Assembly: GCA_947575475.1 (NCBI GenBank) | Contig: CANPNN010000048.1 | Span: 1-8,709 of the forward strand | DNA length: 8,709 bases | Direction of reading: 5' to 3' | DNA from: an uncultured Pseudoflavonifractor sp. | Lineage (GTDB): Bacteria; Bacillota_A; Clostridia; Oscillospirales; Oscillospiraceae | Shown here: positions 1 to 6,095 of the stretch, in pieces | How the letters are laid out: each line of letters opens with the position of its first letter | Position numbering within the stretch: position 1 is the first letter of the stretch | Program-made: the position numbers and the translations under genes | The notes under the pieces: generated by a model | Databases searched by the model: none | Told to the model about the DNA's origin: nothing | Seen by the model: only the letters and a program-made list of their open reading frames with translations

Positions 1-546
1 CCCGGGCCCTGGGGCCGGGGCAAACCCCCGCTGGGCTGCCTGCCGCCCCGCGGTCCAATATAAAAATTTGATCTCCTCCTGGGGCGGTACACCGGAGGCC
101 GCCGCCAGATCGGGAGCCAGGGCCACTCCCCGCTTCAGGTACAGCTCGGCAAAATTGGAACTCAAAAGCCCCTCTCCCAGCCGGTCCGTATCCACCGGGC
201 GGAGATAATTCTGCCCACGGCAGTATACCTCAAAGGGCAGGTCCTCCCGGATCAGGCCCTCGATCAGGGCTACCGCCTGGGGATTGGGAAAACCGTTCTC
301 GTAGATGTACTCTCCCGTCCCCACGTCCCAGATGGCCGCGCCATTGGACAGGATGGCGTAATCCACTCCCCCCAACTGCGTCGCCGCGTTTTGGAGAATG
401 CTCCAGGTCCGGCCGCTGGCCAGAGCCAGCTTGATCCCCCTCTCCCGGGCGGCCCGGAGGGCCGCTATATTCCGGGGAGGGACAGTGTAGTGGTCGTCGT
501 CAAAAAGAGTTCCGTCCATGTCGGTGACAATGAGTTTGATAGCCAA
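1..546 (-). CDS. Cof-type HAD-IIB family phosphatase, N-terminal part (3' end outside window)
   Basis: The 182 codons visible encode the start of a haloacid dehalogenase superfamily hydrolase of the Cof/IIB type, enzymes that usually dephosphorylate sugar phosphates or small phosphorylated metabolites in the cytoplasm. HAD motif I, DMDGTL, is at residues 9-14 with the nucleophile Asp9 and the general acid Asp11. Motif II is the Ser in LALASGR near residue 43. The SNGA segment near residue 67 is typical of the IIB cap class. The motif III lysine and motif IV acidic pair would lie beyond the left edge. The start is a TTG at 546-544, because no in-frame ATG precedes motif I; AAGGGAAG lies 7 bases upstream and sits inside the end of the transketolase gene. 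The gap to the transketolase stop is 14 bases, so co-transcription is likely. The substrate cannot be told from the sequence; a sugar phosphate linked to the pentose phosphate pathway is only a guess from position. Confidence 0.87.
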   Translation of the reverse strand, partial: MAIKLIVTDMDGTLFDDDHYTVPPRNIAALRAARERGIKLALASGRTWSILQNAATQLGGVDYAILSNGAAIWDVGTGEYIYENGFPNPQAVALIEGLIREDLPFEVYCRGQNYLRPVDTDRLGEGLLSSNFAELYLKRGVALAPDLAAASGVPPQEEIKFLYWTAGRQAAQRGFAPAPGPG

Positions 547-560
547 GAATGATCTTCCCT

Positions 561-1508
561 TTACTTTTTGAGTTTTACCGCCTGCCGGGCTTTGTCCGCC
601 AACTTCTCAGCGGTAAGACCGTAATACTCCAGCACCAGAGCGGCCTTGCCCGAGCGGCCGAACACGTCCTCTACCCCGTGACGGAGCACGGGGATGGGGC
701 AGTGCTCGCTGGTGAAGGCGCACACCGCCTCCCCCAGGCCGCCGATGATGTTGTGCTCCTCGCTGGTGACGATGCAGCCCGTCTCCCGGGCGGCCTTCAA
801 CACCAACTCGGTGTCCAAAGGCTTCACAGTGTGCATATCGATGACCCGGGCGCTGATGCCCTCGGCAGCCAGGATATCTGCGGCCTTCAGGGCCTCCTGG
901 ACCATGAGGCCCACAGCGATGATGGTCACGTCAGAGCCATCCCGGAGGGTAACGCCCTTACCCAGCTCAAACTTGTAGCCGGGAATGGAATCAGTCACAT
1001 TCTCCACCGCCAGACGACACATCCGCAGATAGGCAGGGCCGTCATAGTCCAGGAATGCCTTAACGGCGGCGGTCATCTCGTTGCCGTCGCAGGGGCAGCA
1101 GACCACCATACCGGGGAGGGAGCGCATGAGGGCCAGGTCCTCGCAGCACTGGTGGGTGGCGCCGTCCTCGCCTACGCTGAGACCGCCGTGGGAGCCCACC
1201 ACCTTCACATTCAGATGGGGGTAGGCCACGCTGTTGCGGACCTGCTCAAAGGCCCGTCCGGCGGTAAACATGGCGAAGGAGTTCACAAAGGGTTTCTTGC
1301 CGCAGGTGGCAAGGCCCGCGGCCACGCCCACCATATCGCACTCGGCGATGCCCATATCAAAGAAGCGCTCGGGGTGGGCCGCCTTAAAGCCGTCGGTCTT
1401 GGTGGCGTTGGCCAGATCGGCGTCCAGCACCACCAGGTCGGGATATTGGTCGGCAAAGGCTACCAAAGCCTTACCATAGGCCGCTCTCGTCGCGATCTTG
1501 TCTCCCAT
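561..1508 (-). CDS. Transketolase, C-terminal subunit of split enzyme
   Basis: This 315-residue protein carries the pyrimidine-binding and C-terminal domains of a thiamine-diphosphate transketolase, which full-length enzymes have fused behind the first domain. The pyrimidine-domain catalytic glutamate is Glu56 in DMGIAE, matching the GIxE or REH segments of transketolase and DXS. SHGGLSVGEDGATHQ at 106-120 and the C-terminal RVIDMHTVKPLD at 221-232 are family hallmarks. ATG at 1508 was chosen because AGGAGG lies 9 bases upstream inside the preceding gene; a start at 1538 would add ten residues lacking such a site. The start is one base after the stop of the N-terminal subunit, a spacing that favours equal, coupled synthesis of the two halves. 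The likely reaction is transfer of a two-carbon ketol unit between pentose, tetrose and triose phosphates. A related two-subunit ketol transferase with another acceptor cannot be excluded. Confidence 0.93.
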   Translation of the reverse strand: MGDKIATRAAYGKALVAFADQYPDLVVLDADLANATKTDGFKAAHPERFFDMGIAECDMVGVAAGLATCGKKPFVNSFAMFTAGRAFEQVRNSVAYPHLNVKVVGSHGGLSVGEDGATHQCCEDLALMRSLPGMVVCCPCDGNEMTAAVKAFLDYDGPAYLRMCRLAVENVTDSIPGYKFELGKGVTLRDGSDVTIIAVGLMVQEALKAADILAAEGISARVIDMHTVKPLDTELVLKAARETGCIVTSEEHNIIGGLGEAVCAFTSEHCPIPVLRHGVEDVFGRSGKAALVLEYYGLTAEKLADKARQAVKLKK

Positions 1509-1509
1509 C

Positions 1510-2361
1510 TTACTGCGCCTCCTTTTCCAGCTTCTCAATGGTGGCAGTCAGCTCTGCGTGAGCCTGGGCGTACTGCTCGTCGTTAGGGGCAACCCCGTGC
1601 CAGGAGGCCTTGTTCTCCATAAAGGAGACCCCCTTCCCCTTGGTGGTCTTGGCCAGGATCATGGTGGGCTGTCCCTTGTGGGCCTTCGCCGCATCGAAGG
1701 CAGCGGCAATAGCCTCAAAGTCGTGGCCGTCTATCTTGATCACGTTCCAGTTGAAGGCCTCCATCTTCTTGTCCAGGGGCTCGGAGGGCATCACGTCGGC
1801 GGTGGCGCCGTCGATCTGGAGACCGTTGACGTCAATGATGGCGCACAGGTTATCCAGCTTATACTTGGCAGCGGCCATAAAGGCCTCCCACACCTGTCCC
1901 TCCTCGATCTCCCCATCGCCCAGAGCGGCGTAGACCCGGTAGTCCTTCCCGTCGATCTTCCCTGCCAGAGCCATGCCCACAGCGGCGGAGATCCCCTGGC
2001 CCAGGGAGCCGGTGGACATATCCACGCCGGGGACCTTGTTCATCTCGGGATGCCCGGACAGATCTCCCTTGATGGAGCGGAAGAGCTTCAGCTCCTCCAC
2101 CGGGAAGTAGCCCCTCAGCGCCAGAGCGGCGTAGAGGCCGGGGGAGGTGTGGCCCTTGGAGAGGACGAACCGATCCCGGTCCGGATCCCGGGGATTTTTG
2201 GGATCCACCCGCATGGTATGGAAGTAGAGGGTCGTCACCACATCGGCGATGGAGAGAGAGCCGCCAATATGGCCCGCGCCGGCGGTGTAGACCTCATCCA
2301 TAGCCAGGGAGCGGACCCTGGCCGCCGTCAGGGCCAAGGTCTTCAGTTCCTTTTGATCCAT
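1510..2361 (-). CDS. Transketolase, N-terminal (TPP-binding) subunit of split enzyme
   Basis: This 283-residue protein is the diphosphate-binding half of transketolase. Conserved pieces in order are GHIGGS (His31), SKGHTSP (His71), STGSLGQG at 116-123, and the thiamine diphosphate/metal motif starting GDGEIEEG at 148 and closing at Asn179 in DVNGLQIDG. The length fits stand-alone N-terminal subunits found in many Clostridia and archaea rather than the fused enzyme of about 660 residues. The start is ATG at 2361, with AAGGTG 6 bases upstream; the in-frame GTG at 2370 overlaps that site and is disfavoured. The partner subunit follows after one base, and the active site should form only where the two chains meet. 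The 108-base gap to upp upstream holds a small hairpin and no clear sigma-70 promoter, so this gene may be read from its own weak promoter or from upp. Confidence 0.94.
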   Translation of the reverse strand: MDQKELKTLALTAARVRSLAMDEVYTAGAGHIGGSLSIADVVTTLYFHTMRVDPKNPRDPDRDRFVLSKGHTSPGLYAALALRGYFPVEELKLFRSIKGDLSGHPEMNKVPGVDMSTGSLGQGISAAVGMALAGKIDGKDYRVYAALGDGEIEEGQVWEAFMAAAKYKLDNLCAIIDVNGLQIDGATADVMPSEPLDKKMEAFNWNVIKIDGHDFEAIAAAFDAAKAHKGQPTMILAKTTKGKGVSFMENKASWHGVAPNDEQYAQAHAELTATIEKLEKEAQ

Positions 2362-2396
2362 GTATCTCACCTTTCTTCGTATGGGATTTTAGGATA

Positions 2397-2415
2397 GACC
2401 CGGTGATCCGGGGTC
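2397..2415. repeat. Small GC-rich hairpin in the upp-transketolase gap
   Basis: On the minus strand CCCGG and CCGGG pair around the loop ATCA, and an outer GA/TC pair adds two more base pairs across a one-base bulge. It lies about 36 bases upstream of the transketolase start. No T-run follows on either strand, so it does not look like an intrinsic terminator. It may be a leader structure or chance in GC-rich DNA. Confidence 0.35.
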
Positions 2416-2478
2416 CGATAAAACGATATAACTTTTCAGGCGTCACGGACAGACCGCTGCGCTCCAAAAAAGCCCTTC

Positions 2479-3120
2479 TTATTTCGTACCGAAGATCCGG
2501 TCGCCCGCGTCGCCCAGCCCGGGAACGATATAGCCCACCTCGTTGAGCTTCTCATCCACCGCTCCGGCATAGATATCCACGTCGGGATGCTGGGCCAGGA
2601 CCGTGTCGATCCCCTGGGGAGCGGCCACCAGCACCATAAGCTTGATATTCTTGCACCCCCGCTTCTTCATCTCCTCAATGGCGGCGCAGGCGGACCCGCC
2701 GGTGGCCAGCATGGGGTCTACGATCATGATGTCCCGGTCTGCGATGTCCTTGGGCATCTTGCAGAAGTAGACATGGGGCTCCAGGGTCTCCTCATCCCGG
2801 AACATCCCGATATGCCCCACCCGTGCGGAGGGGACCATCTTCAAAACGCCGTCCACCAGTCCCAGGCCGGCCCGGAGAATGGGGACCACGGCGATCTTCT
2901 TGCCCGCCAGGGTGGGCTGCATGGTCTTGCAGATGGGGGTCTCGATCTCCTTGGTGGTCAAGGGCAGGTCCCGGGTGGCCTCATAGGTGATGAGCATACC
3001 CACCTCACCCACCAACTCCCGGAAATCCTTGACGCTGGTCTCCTTCTTCCGCATGATGGTCAGCTTGTGGGCCACCAGAGGGTGATCCATAATGTGGACT
3101 TTGCTGTTTCCTTCGTACAT
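2479..3120 (-). CDS. upp: Uracil phosphoribosyltransferase
   Basis: The enzyme converts uracil and PRPP to UMP and pyrophosphate in cytoplasmic pyrimidine salvage. The 213 residues are close to the usual length of about 209. The PRPP-binding loop is [14 protein letters not shown] at 131-144, and the uracil-binding C-terminal segment is [13 protein letters not shown] at 196-208. [13 protein letters not shown] at 79-91 and [13 protein letters not shown] at 103-115 are also typical. ATG at 3120 was chosen because GGGGAG lies 6 bases upstream. An in-frame ATG at 3141 overlaps the tsaB stop and would add seven residues without a good ribosome site. The gene follows tsaB after 17 bases, so it probably shares the tsaE promoter. 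The pairing with t6A genes is a genome-organisation feature rather than a known functional link. Confidence 0.96.
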   Translation of the reverse strand: MYEGNSKVHIMDHPLVAHKLTIMRKKETSVKDFRELVGEVGMLITYEATRDLPLTTKEIETPICKTMQPTLAGKKIAVVPILRAGLGLVDGVLKMVPSARVGHIGMFRDEETLEPHVYFCKMPKDIADRDIMIVDPMLATGGSACAAIEEMKKRGCKNIKLMVLVAAPQGIDTVLAQHPDVDIYAGAVDEKLNEVGYIVPGLGDAGDRIFGTK

Positions 3121-3137
3121 GTTGTTCTCCCCTTCCG

Positions 3138-3851
3138 TCATTTTGTGGACTGCTCCCGCGCCAGCCGTTCCCGCTCCGCCTGGGACAGGCGGTGGTACTC
3201 GGGGACCAGTTCTCCGGCTGTGATAAGCGTTCCATTCCGGGCCTGCTCCAGCGCCGCCCGGGCCACCCCCCACGCGCTCTGGTAGCGCAAGTTGGGTGGA
3301 GTCAGGCGGACGGAAAGACCCATTTTCATAAATTGATTATAGCACATTTGGGCGCCGTCTCCAACTAAAATTTGAGTCGCTTCTCCACTTTTTATTTCCG
3401 CCGCCAGCTCTTCCAGCCCAATGGCACGGTCAGGGCACAGCCGCTCTATCCGTTCCCCGTCAGCGCGGAAACGGGCGTTGTAGACCTGATTTCTGCGGGC
3501 GTCCATCACGCAGCACAGTTCTCCGGACCAGAGGACCGAGTTCCAAGCCATCGCCTCCAAGGTGGAAACTTTGGCACAAGGCCTCTCCATCCCCCAGCCC
3601 AACCCTTTGGCGGCAGAGACACCGATCCGCAGGCCGGTGAAGGAGCCCGGCCCTGCCGCCACGGCGATGACATCTATCTCCCCTATCGTCAACGGTACGC
3701 CACAGTTTTTCAGCATATCCTCACACATGGGCATTAACGTCACCGAATGGGTAAGGCCATTGTTTTGGAAGGACTGGGCAATAAGAAAGTCGTCCTCACA
3801 CAGAGCCACCGAGCAGGCAACGGCGGAGGATTCCAGGGCAAGTATCTTCAC
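3138..3851 (-). CDS. tsaB: tRNA threonylcarbamoyladenosine biosynthesis protein TsaB
   Basis: TsaB (YeaZ) is the inactive ASKHA-fold partner of TsaD in the complex that puts the t6A modification on A37 of ANN-decoding tRNAs. The 237-residue protein opens with MKILALESS, the phosphate-loop strand of the fold, has the THS segment near His35, and carries the family signature [11 protein letters not shown] at 67-77. The start is a GTG at 3851-3849. It overlaps the tsaE stop by four bases (GTGA), which suggests translational coupling. The tsaD and rimI genes that often follow tsaB in Firmicutes are absent here; upp takes that place. They are presumably elsewhere in the genome, because TsaD is needed for the pathway. 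Confidence 0.94.
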   Translation of the reverse strand: MKILALESSAVACSVALCEDDFLIAQSFQNNGLTHSVTLMPMCEDMLKNCGVPLTIGEIDVIAVAAGPGSFTGLRIGVSAAKGLGWGMERPCAKVSTLEAMAWNSVLWSGELCCVMDARRNQVYNARFRADGERIERLCPDRAIGLEELAAEIKSGEATQILVGDGAQMCYNQFMKMGLSVRLTPPNLRYQSAWGVARAALEQARNGTLITAGELVPEYHRLSQAERERLAREQSTK

Positions 3852-4273
3852 GGCTCCATCCCCCCTTCTATCGTGATGACCCGGTCATTGTCCCCCGGAC
3901 CCCGGCGGATATCAACGGAGACCGCCCCCTCCAAAGCGTCGGCAACGTTCTCGCTCCACTCCACGGCACAGACCCCTCCGCGGTGAAGATAATCCTCCCA
4001 GCCAATGTCGAAAAGCTCCTCAGAGGAGGTCAGGCGGTACATATCAAAATGGAAAAGGGGCAAAGGATCCCCCTCATACTCATTGACAATAGTAAAGGTT
4101 GGGCTGGTGACCCGGTCGGTAATGCCAAGCCCCCGGGCAAGGCCACGGATAAAGGCGGTCTTGCCCGCTCCCAGATCCCCGGTAAAGGCAAGGATCGTTC
4201 TGGGGCGCATGGACGCCGCCAGCTTCTCCCCCAAAGCCTCTGTCTCCTGTTCGCTGTGGGTGCGGTATTCCAT
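3848..4273 (-). CDS. tsaE: tRNA threonylcarbamoyladenosine biosynthesis ATPase TsaE
   Basis: TsaE (YjeE) is the small P-loop ATPase that drives cycling of the TsaB-TsaD complex in t6A synthesis. The 141-residue protein has the Walker A motif GDLGAGKT at 32-39, the conserved TSPTF at 56-60, HFDMYRL at 75-81 and the acidic VEWSE at 104-108, all in family order and spacing. ATG at 4273 has a strong GGGGAGGGG 5 bases upstream; an ATG five bases earlier is out of frame. It is the first gene of the leftward group, transcribed from the extended -10 promoter at 4327-4335, with an AT-rich inverted repeat in its short leader. It overlaps tsaB by four bases. Confidence 0.95.
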   Translation of the reverse strand: MEYRTHSEQETEALGEKLAASMRPRTILAFTGDLGAGKTAFIRGLARGLGITDRVTSPTFTIVNEYEGDPLPLFHFDMYRLTSSEELFDIGWEDYLHRGGVCAVEWSENVADALEGAVSVDIRRGPGDNDRVITIEGGMEP

Positions 4274-4293
4274 TGCATCCCCTCCCCTTGTCC

Positions 4294-4316
4294 AATTTAT
4301 AAGGAATTTATAAATT
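4294..4316. repeat. AT-rich inverted repeat in the tsaE leader
   Basis: AATTTATAA at 4294-4302 and TTATAAATT at 4308-4316 are perfect 9-base inverted repeats separated by GGAAT. The repeat lies just downstream of the predicted tsaE transcription start and upstream of its ribosome binding site. It could be a protein-binding operator or a weak RNA hairpin. It stands out because the surrounding genes are GC-rich, but promoter regions are often AT-rich, so the symmetry could be partly chance. Confidence 0.5.
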
Positions 4317-4326
4317 TACCGCTGAT

Positions 4327-4335
4327 AGTATAGCA
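4327..4335 (-). promoter_or_regulatory. Extended -10 promoter for tsaE-tsaB-upp
   Basis: The minus strand reads TGCTATACT, a TGn extended -10 with a five-of-six hexamer. No good -35 hexamer is seen 17 bases upstream, which fits an extended -10 promoter. The predicted start near 4320 gives a leader of about 47 bases before the tsaE ATG. Confidence 0.6.
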
Positions 4336-4350
4336 CAACCGGGAAAGAAA

Positions 4351-4359
4351 TGGTATACT
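4351..4359 (+). promoter_or_regulatory. Extended -10 promoter for the SEDS gene
   Basis: TGGTATACT is a TGn extended -10 with the hexamer TATACT at 4354-4359. A weak -35 (ATAGCA, three of six) lies 18 bases upstream. The predicted start near 4366 leaves a leader of about 23 bases. It has the same hexamer as the tsaE promoter and faces the other way, so the two are back to back with less than 30 bases between the hexamers. Confidence 0.6.
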
Positions 4360-4388
4360 AACTTCGAAGATTTCACAAGGAAGGAGGA

Positions 4389-5582
4389 ATGGCCGTGTCC
4401 TGGCTGCGGGACTCCCTGCGGGACTTTTGGGAACGGGGAGATAAGCTGCTGCTGTGCCTATGTCTGATGGCCAGCGGCTACGGTCTGGTGCTGATCTACT
4501 CTGCCACCCGGTATCTCACTGTCAATCGGGACCGAAGCGTTATGATCCAGGCCATCGGTATCCTCCTGGGCGCAGCGGTCTACATTCTTCTGTCCTCGGT
4601 GGATCTGGAACTTTTCACCGAAAAGACCTGGAAGCTACTGTTCCTCTTCAATATCGGATTTAATCTGCTGGTCCGCACCCCTCTGGGCGTGGAGGTAGGC
4701 GGGAACCGAAACTGGGTCCGGATCCCCGGTCTGCCTATGAATATCCAGCCTGCCGAAATTACCAAACTCACCTTTATACTTCTTTTCGCTTATCAGTGCT
4801 CCAGGCTTCAGGAGAGGGGCATCAGCCGCCCCACCTCTGTCTTTCAGCTTGCAGCTCACGCCGGGTTCATGGCCGGGCTGATCGTGGTAGTTTCCGGGGA
4901 TAAAGGAATGCCTTTGGTGTATCTGTTTCTCTTTGCTATTATGTGCTGGTGCGCCGGAGTGAAGCTGCGGTGGTATGTGTTGGCTGCGGCAGTCTGCATT
5001 GCCGGGGTCGCCGTTTTGTGGCCCCGGGTCAGCGGGCAGTATTGGGCCCAGCGGATCACCGTGGTCATCGACCATTTAACAGGTAATGAGGCCACGCTGG
5101 TCAACCAGACCCAAGGGGTAGGCTGGCAACAGACTCGCTCTATTTTAGCCATTGGTTCGGGGGGGCTATGGGGGCTGGGCTACGGAAAAGGCATCCAGAC
5201 CCAAAGCCCCTATGAGACCTCCCTTAACGCCCGCTCCACCGATGAGATCTTTGCTGTCTGCGGAGAAGAACTGGGACTGGTGGGCTGTCTTTTGATCATT
5301 CTGTTGCTGTCGGCCATCATCTCCCGATGTGTGTGTGTGGCCCGAAGAGCCCCCAGCCCTATGTCCGCCCTGACCGCTGCGGGATTCGCTGGAATGCTCT
5401 TGTTTCAAAGCGTCCTTAATATTGGTATGTGCCTCTATGTACTGCCCATTGTAGGCCTGACACTCCCCTTTTTCAGTTACGGCGGCAGTTCCATCATCAC
5501 CATGTTTGCCGCTATGGGAGTCGTATCCTCCATAAAAACAAGGTCCCTTCCCAGCTGGCTCAAGGACCGAAGCTCTATATGA
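4389..5582 (+). CDS. SEDS-family peptidoglycan glycosyltransferase (FtsW/RodA/SpoVE type)
   Basis: SEDS proteins are polytopic membrane enzymes that polymerise lipid II into glycan strands, usually with a class B penicillin-binding protein. The 397-residue protein has a short charged N-terminus and about ten hydrophobic segments starting near residue 19. Family marks are NRNWVRI with Trp109, QPAEITKL at 120-127, SGDKG at 169-173, AIGSGGLWGLGYGKG at 254-268, STDEIFAVCGEELG at 283-296 and FFSYGGSS at 361-368. Asp285 aligns by motif with the essential Asp of RodA, whose usual context is HTDFIFA. Two starts are possible. ATG at 4389 has AAGGA 7 bases upstream; GTG at 4395, two codons on, has the better AAGGAGG also 7 bases upstream. 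The gene stands alone, with its own promoter and a terminator that overlaps its stop codon. Whether it works in elongation, division or sporulation cannot be told here; no partner PBP gene is adjacent. Confidence 0.92.
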   Translation: MAVSWLRDSLRDFWERGDKLLLCLCLMASGYGLVLIYSATRYLTVNRDRSVMIQAIGILLGAAVYILLSSVDLELFTEKTWKLLFLFNIGFNLLVRTPLGVEVGGNRNWVRIPGLPMNIQPAEITKLTFILLFAYQCSRLQERGISRPTSVFQLAAHAGFMAGLIVVVSGDKGMPLVYLFLFAIMCWCAGVKLRWYVLAAAVCIAGVAVLWPRVSGQYWAQRITVVIDHLTGNEATLVNQTQGVGWQQTRSILAIGSGGLWGLGYGKGIQTQSPYETSLNARSTDEIFAVCGEELGLVGCLLIILLLSAIISRCVCVARRAPSPMSALTAAGFAGMLLFQSVLNIGMCLYVLPIVGLTLPFFSYGGSSIITMFAAMGVVSSIKTRSLPSWLKDRSSI

Positions 5583-5624
5583 AAAGAAGGACGCCATATC
5601 ATATGATATGGCGTCCTTCTTTTT
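5582..5624. terminator. Bidirectional intrinsic terminator, 42-base perfect palindrome
   Basis: Bases 5582-5623 are perfectly self-complementary around CATATG (centre 5602/5603), giving a stem of up to 21 base pairs; the innermost pairs must open to form a loop. The rightward strand ends in CTTTTT and serves the SEDS gene. The leftward strand ends in TTCTTTTC and serves tRNA-Gly. The last base of the SEDS TGA stop is the first base of the stem, and the stem ends one base from the tRNA CCA, so the two convergent genes share it with no spare sequence. Confidence 0.9.
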
Positions 5625-5697
5625 GGAGCAGGTGAGGGGAATCGAACCCCCGTGTTCAGCTTGGGAAGCTGACATTCTACCATTGAACTACACCTGC
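5624..5697 (-). tRNA. tRNA-Gly (anticodon CCC)
   Basis: The minus strand folds into a full 74-base cloverleaf with encoded CCA. The acceptor pairs GCAGGTG with CACCTGC, with T as discriminator base. The D stem is GTTC/GAAT, the anticodon stem TCAGC/GCTGA with loop TTCCCAA, the variable region ACAC, and the T stem GGGGG/CCCCT with loop TTCGATT. Bases 34-36 are CCC, reading GGG glycine codons. The discriminator T and a C35-C36 anticodon are glycine identity features. Its promoter is at 5726-5754 and the terminator follows the CCA directly. Confidence 0.96.
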
Positions 5698-5725
5698 ATT
5701 TGGCGTTCCTCCAATTAGCTTATAT

Positions 5726-5754
5726 ATAGTAACACATTTTTTCCAAAAGCGCAA
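5726..5754 (-). promoter_or_regulatory. Promoter of tRNA-Gly
   Basis: On the minus strand TTGCGC (5754-5749) and TACTAT (5731-5726) are separated by exactly 17 bases, and TGT precedes the -10 to give an extended element. Transcription would begin near 5719, about 22 bases before the mature tRNA. Confidence 0.55.
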
Positions 5755-5948
5755 GAGGTTTTTTGCGATGATCAGTCCGCCCCAAAAAACACGCTGAAAA
5801 TGGTCTCGGTGTGCAATTTCGCCGTCGGCGCTGGTCTGGTGACGGCAGGCGTCGTATTTCCGTCCAAGTGGTACGCTTTGCTGGGCGGTACCGGTATCAT
5901 CAGCAGCGCTGTACTGCGCCACGAAAGCGGCGGCAGGAAAGATGACCA

Positions 5949-6054
5949 TTGCGTTTTGAATGGCTGCCATGCCCTGTATGCGGCAGTAAGACCTGTATCA
6001 AAATGCGCGATGCGCACTTCCCTGTTCTGTCTCAAGTGCCAAAAACTGCCTTAG
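5949..6054 (+). pseudogene. Remnant of a cysteine-rich KTR-type small zinc-ribbon protein, frameshifted
   Basis: The frame from 5949 (TTG) reads EWLPCPVCGSKTCIKMRDAHFP, which resembles the opening of Cys_rich_KTR proteins (consensus about W-x-x-CPxCGxKTRxxxR). The second half expected in that family, about FPLFCPKCKQE, appears as LFCLKCQKLP in a different plus frame, ending at TAG 6052-6054. Joining the halves needs a change of frame near 6018-6024. The K-T-R signature reads K-T-C, several residues between the two cysteine pairs are missing, and the C-terminal tail is absent. All four metal-binding cysteines survive, but in two frames. An in-frame stop lies just before the TTG. I infer a decayed copy; such proteins are often found near conjugative elements in gut Firmicutes. 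The match is from memory of the family motif. A sequencing error could account for the frame change but not for the short length. Confidence 0.5.
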
Positions 6055-6058
6055 AACA

Positions 6059-6095
6059 AAAATATGCCGGATGTTGTGAACATCCGGCATATTTT
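6059..6095. terminator. Bidirectional intrinsic terminator after the FAD-Rieske gene
   Basis: A perfect 17-base-pair stem with the core ATGCCGGATGTT at 6064-6075 closes a three-base loop, GTG, at 6076-6078. Leftward it runs into TTTTTGTTC and ends the oxidoreductase transcript, whose TAA stop overlaps the base of the stem. Rightward it is followed by a T-rich stretch, so it may also stop transcripts from the KTR remnant. Confidence 0.87.

Larger units (their letters stand above)
5698..6093. other. Gene-poor stretch between tRNA-Gly and the oxidoreductase
   Basis: This stretch of nearly 400 bases holds the tRNA-Gly promoter at its left, a degraded KTR-like fragment from 5949 to 6054 and a terminator at its right. 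Between about 5755 and 5948 the sequence is open in several frames on both strands. The peptides (for example a plus-strand frame from 5800 and a minus-strand frame from 6035 to 5772) match no family I recognise, have no convincing ribosome site and are mutual shadows, so I call no gene there. Confidence 0.6.

Noticed and set aside
549..1586. Long open frame on the plus strand opposite the transketolase C-terminal gene
   Set aside because: It is antisense to a gene with clear family motifs, has no ribosome site, and its Gly/His/Leu-rich composition is what a GC-rich codon-biased gene gives on its other strand.
1498..2397. Long plus-strand frame opposite the transketolase N-terminal gene
   Set aside because: Antisense shadow of a well-supported gene; no recognisable domain and low-complexity composition.
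2397..2415. Hairpin after upp as a transcription terminator
   Set aside because: No T-run follows on either strand and the stem is short and bulged.
2587..3285. Plus-strand frame opposite upp
   Set aside because: Same reason: upp has all its motifs on the other strand.
5582..5623. Perfect palindrome as an operator or recombination site
   Set aside because: T-runs on both strands and convergent genes on both sides are fully explained by a two-way terminator.
5772..6035. Minus-strand 87-codon frame in the gene-poor stretch
   Set aside because: No ribosome site or known domain; overlaps other equally open frames and the KTR remnant on the other strand.
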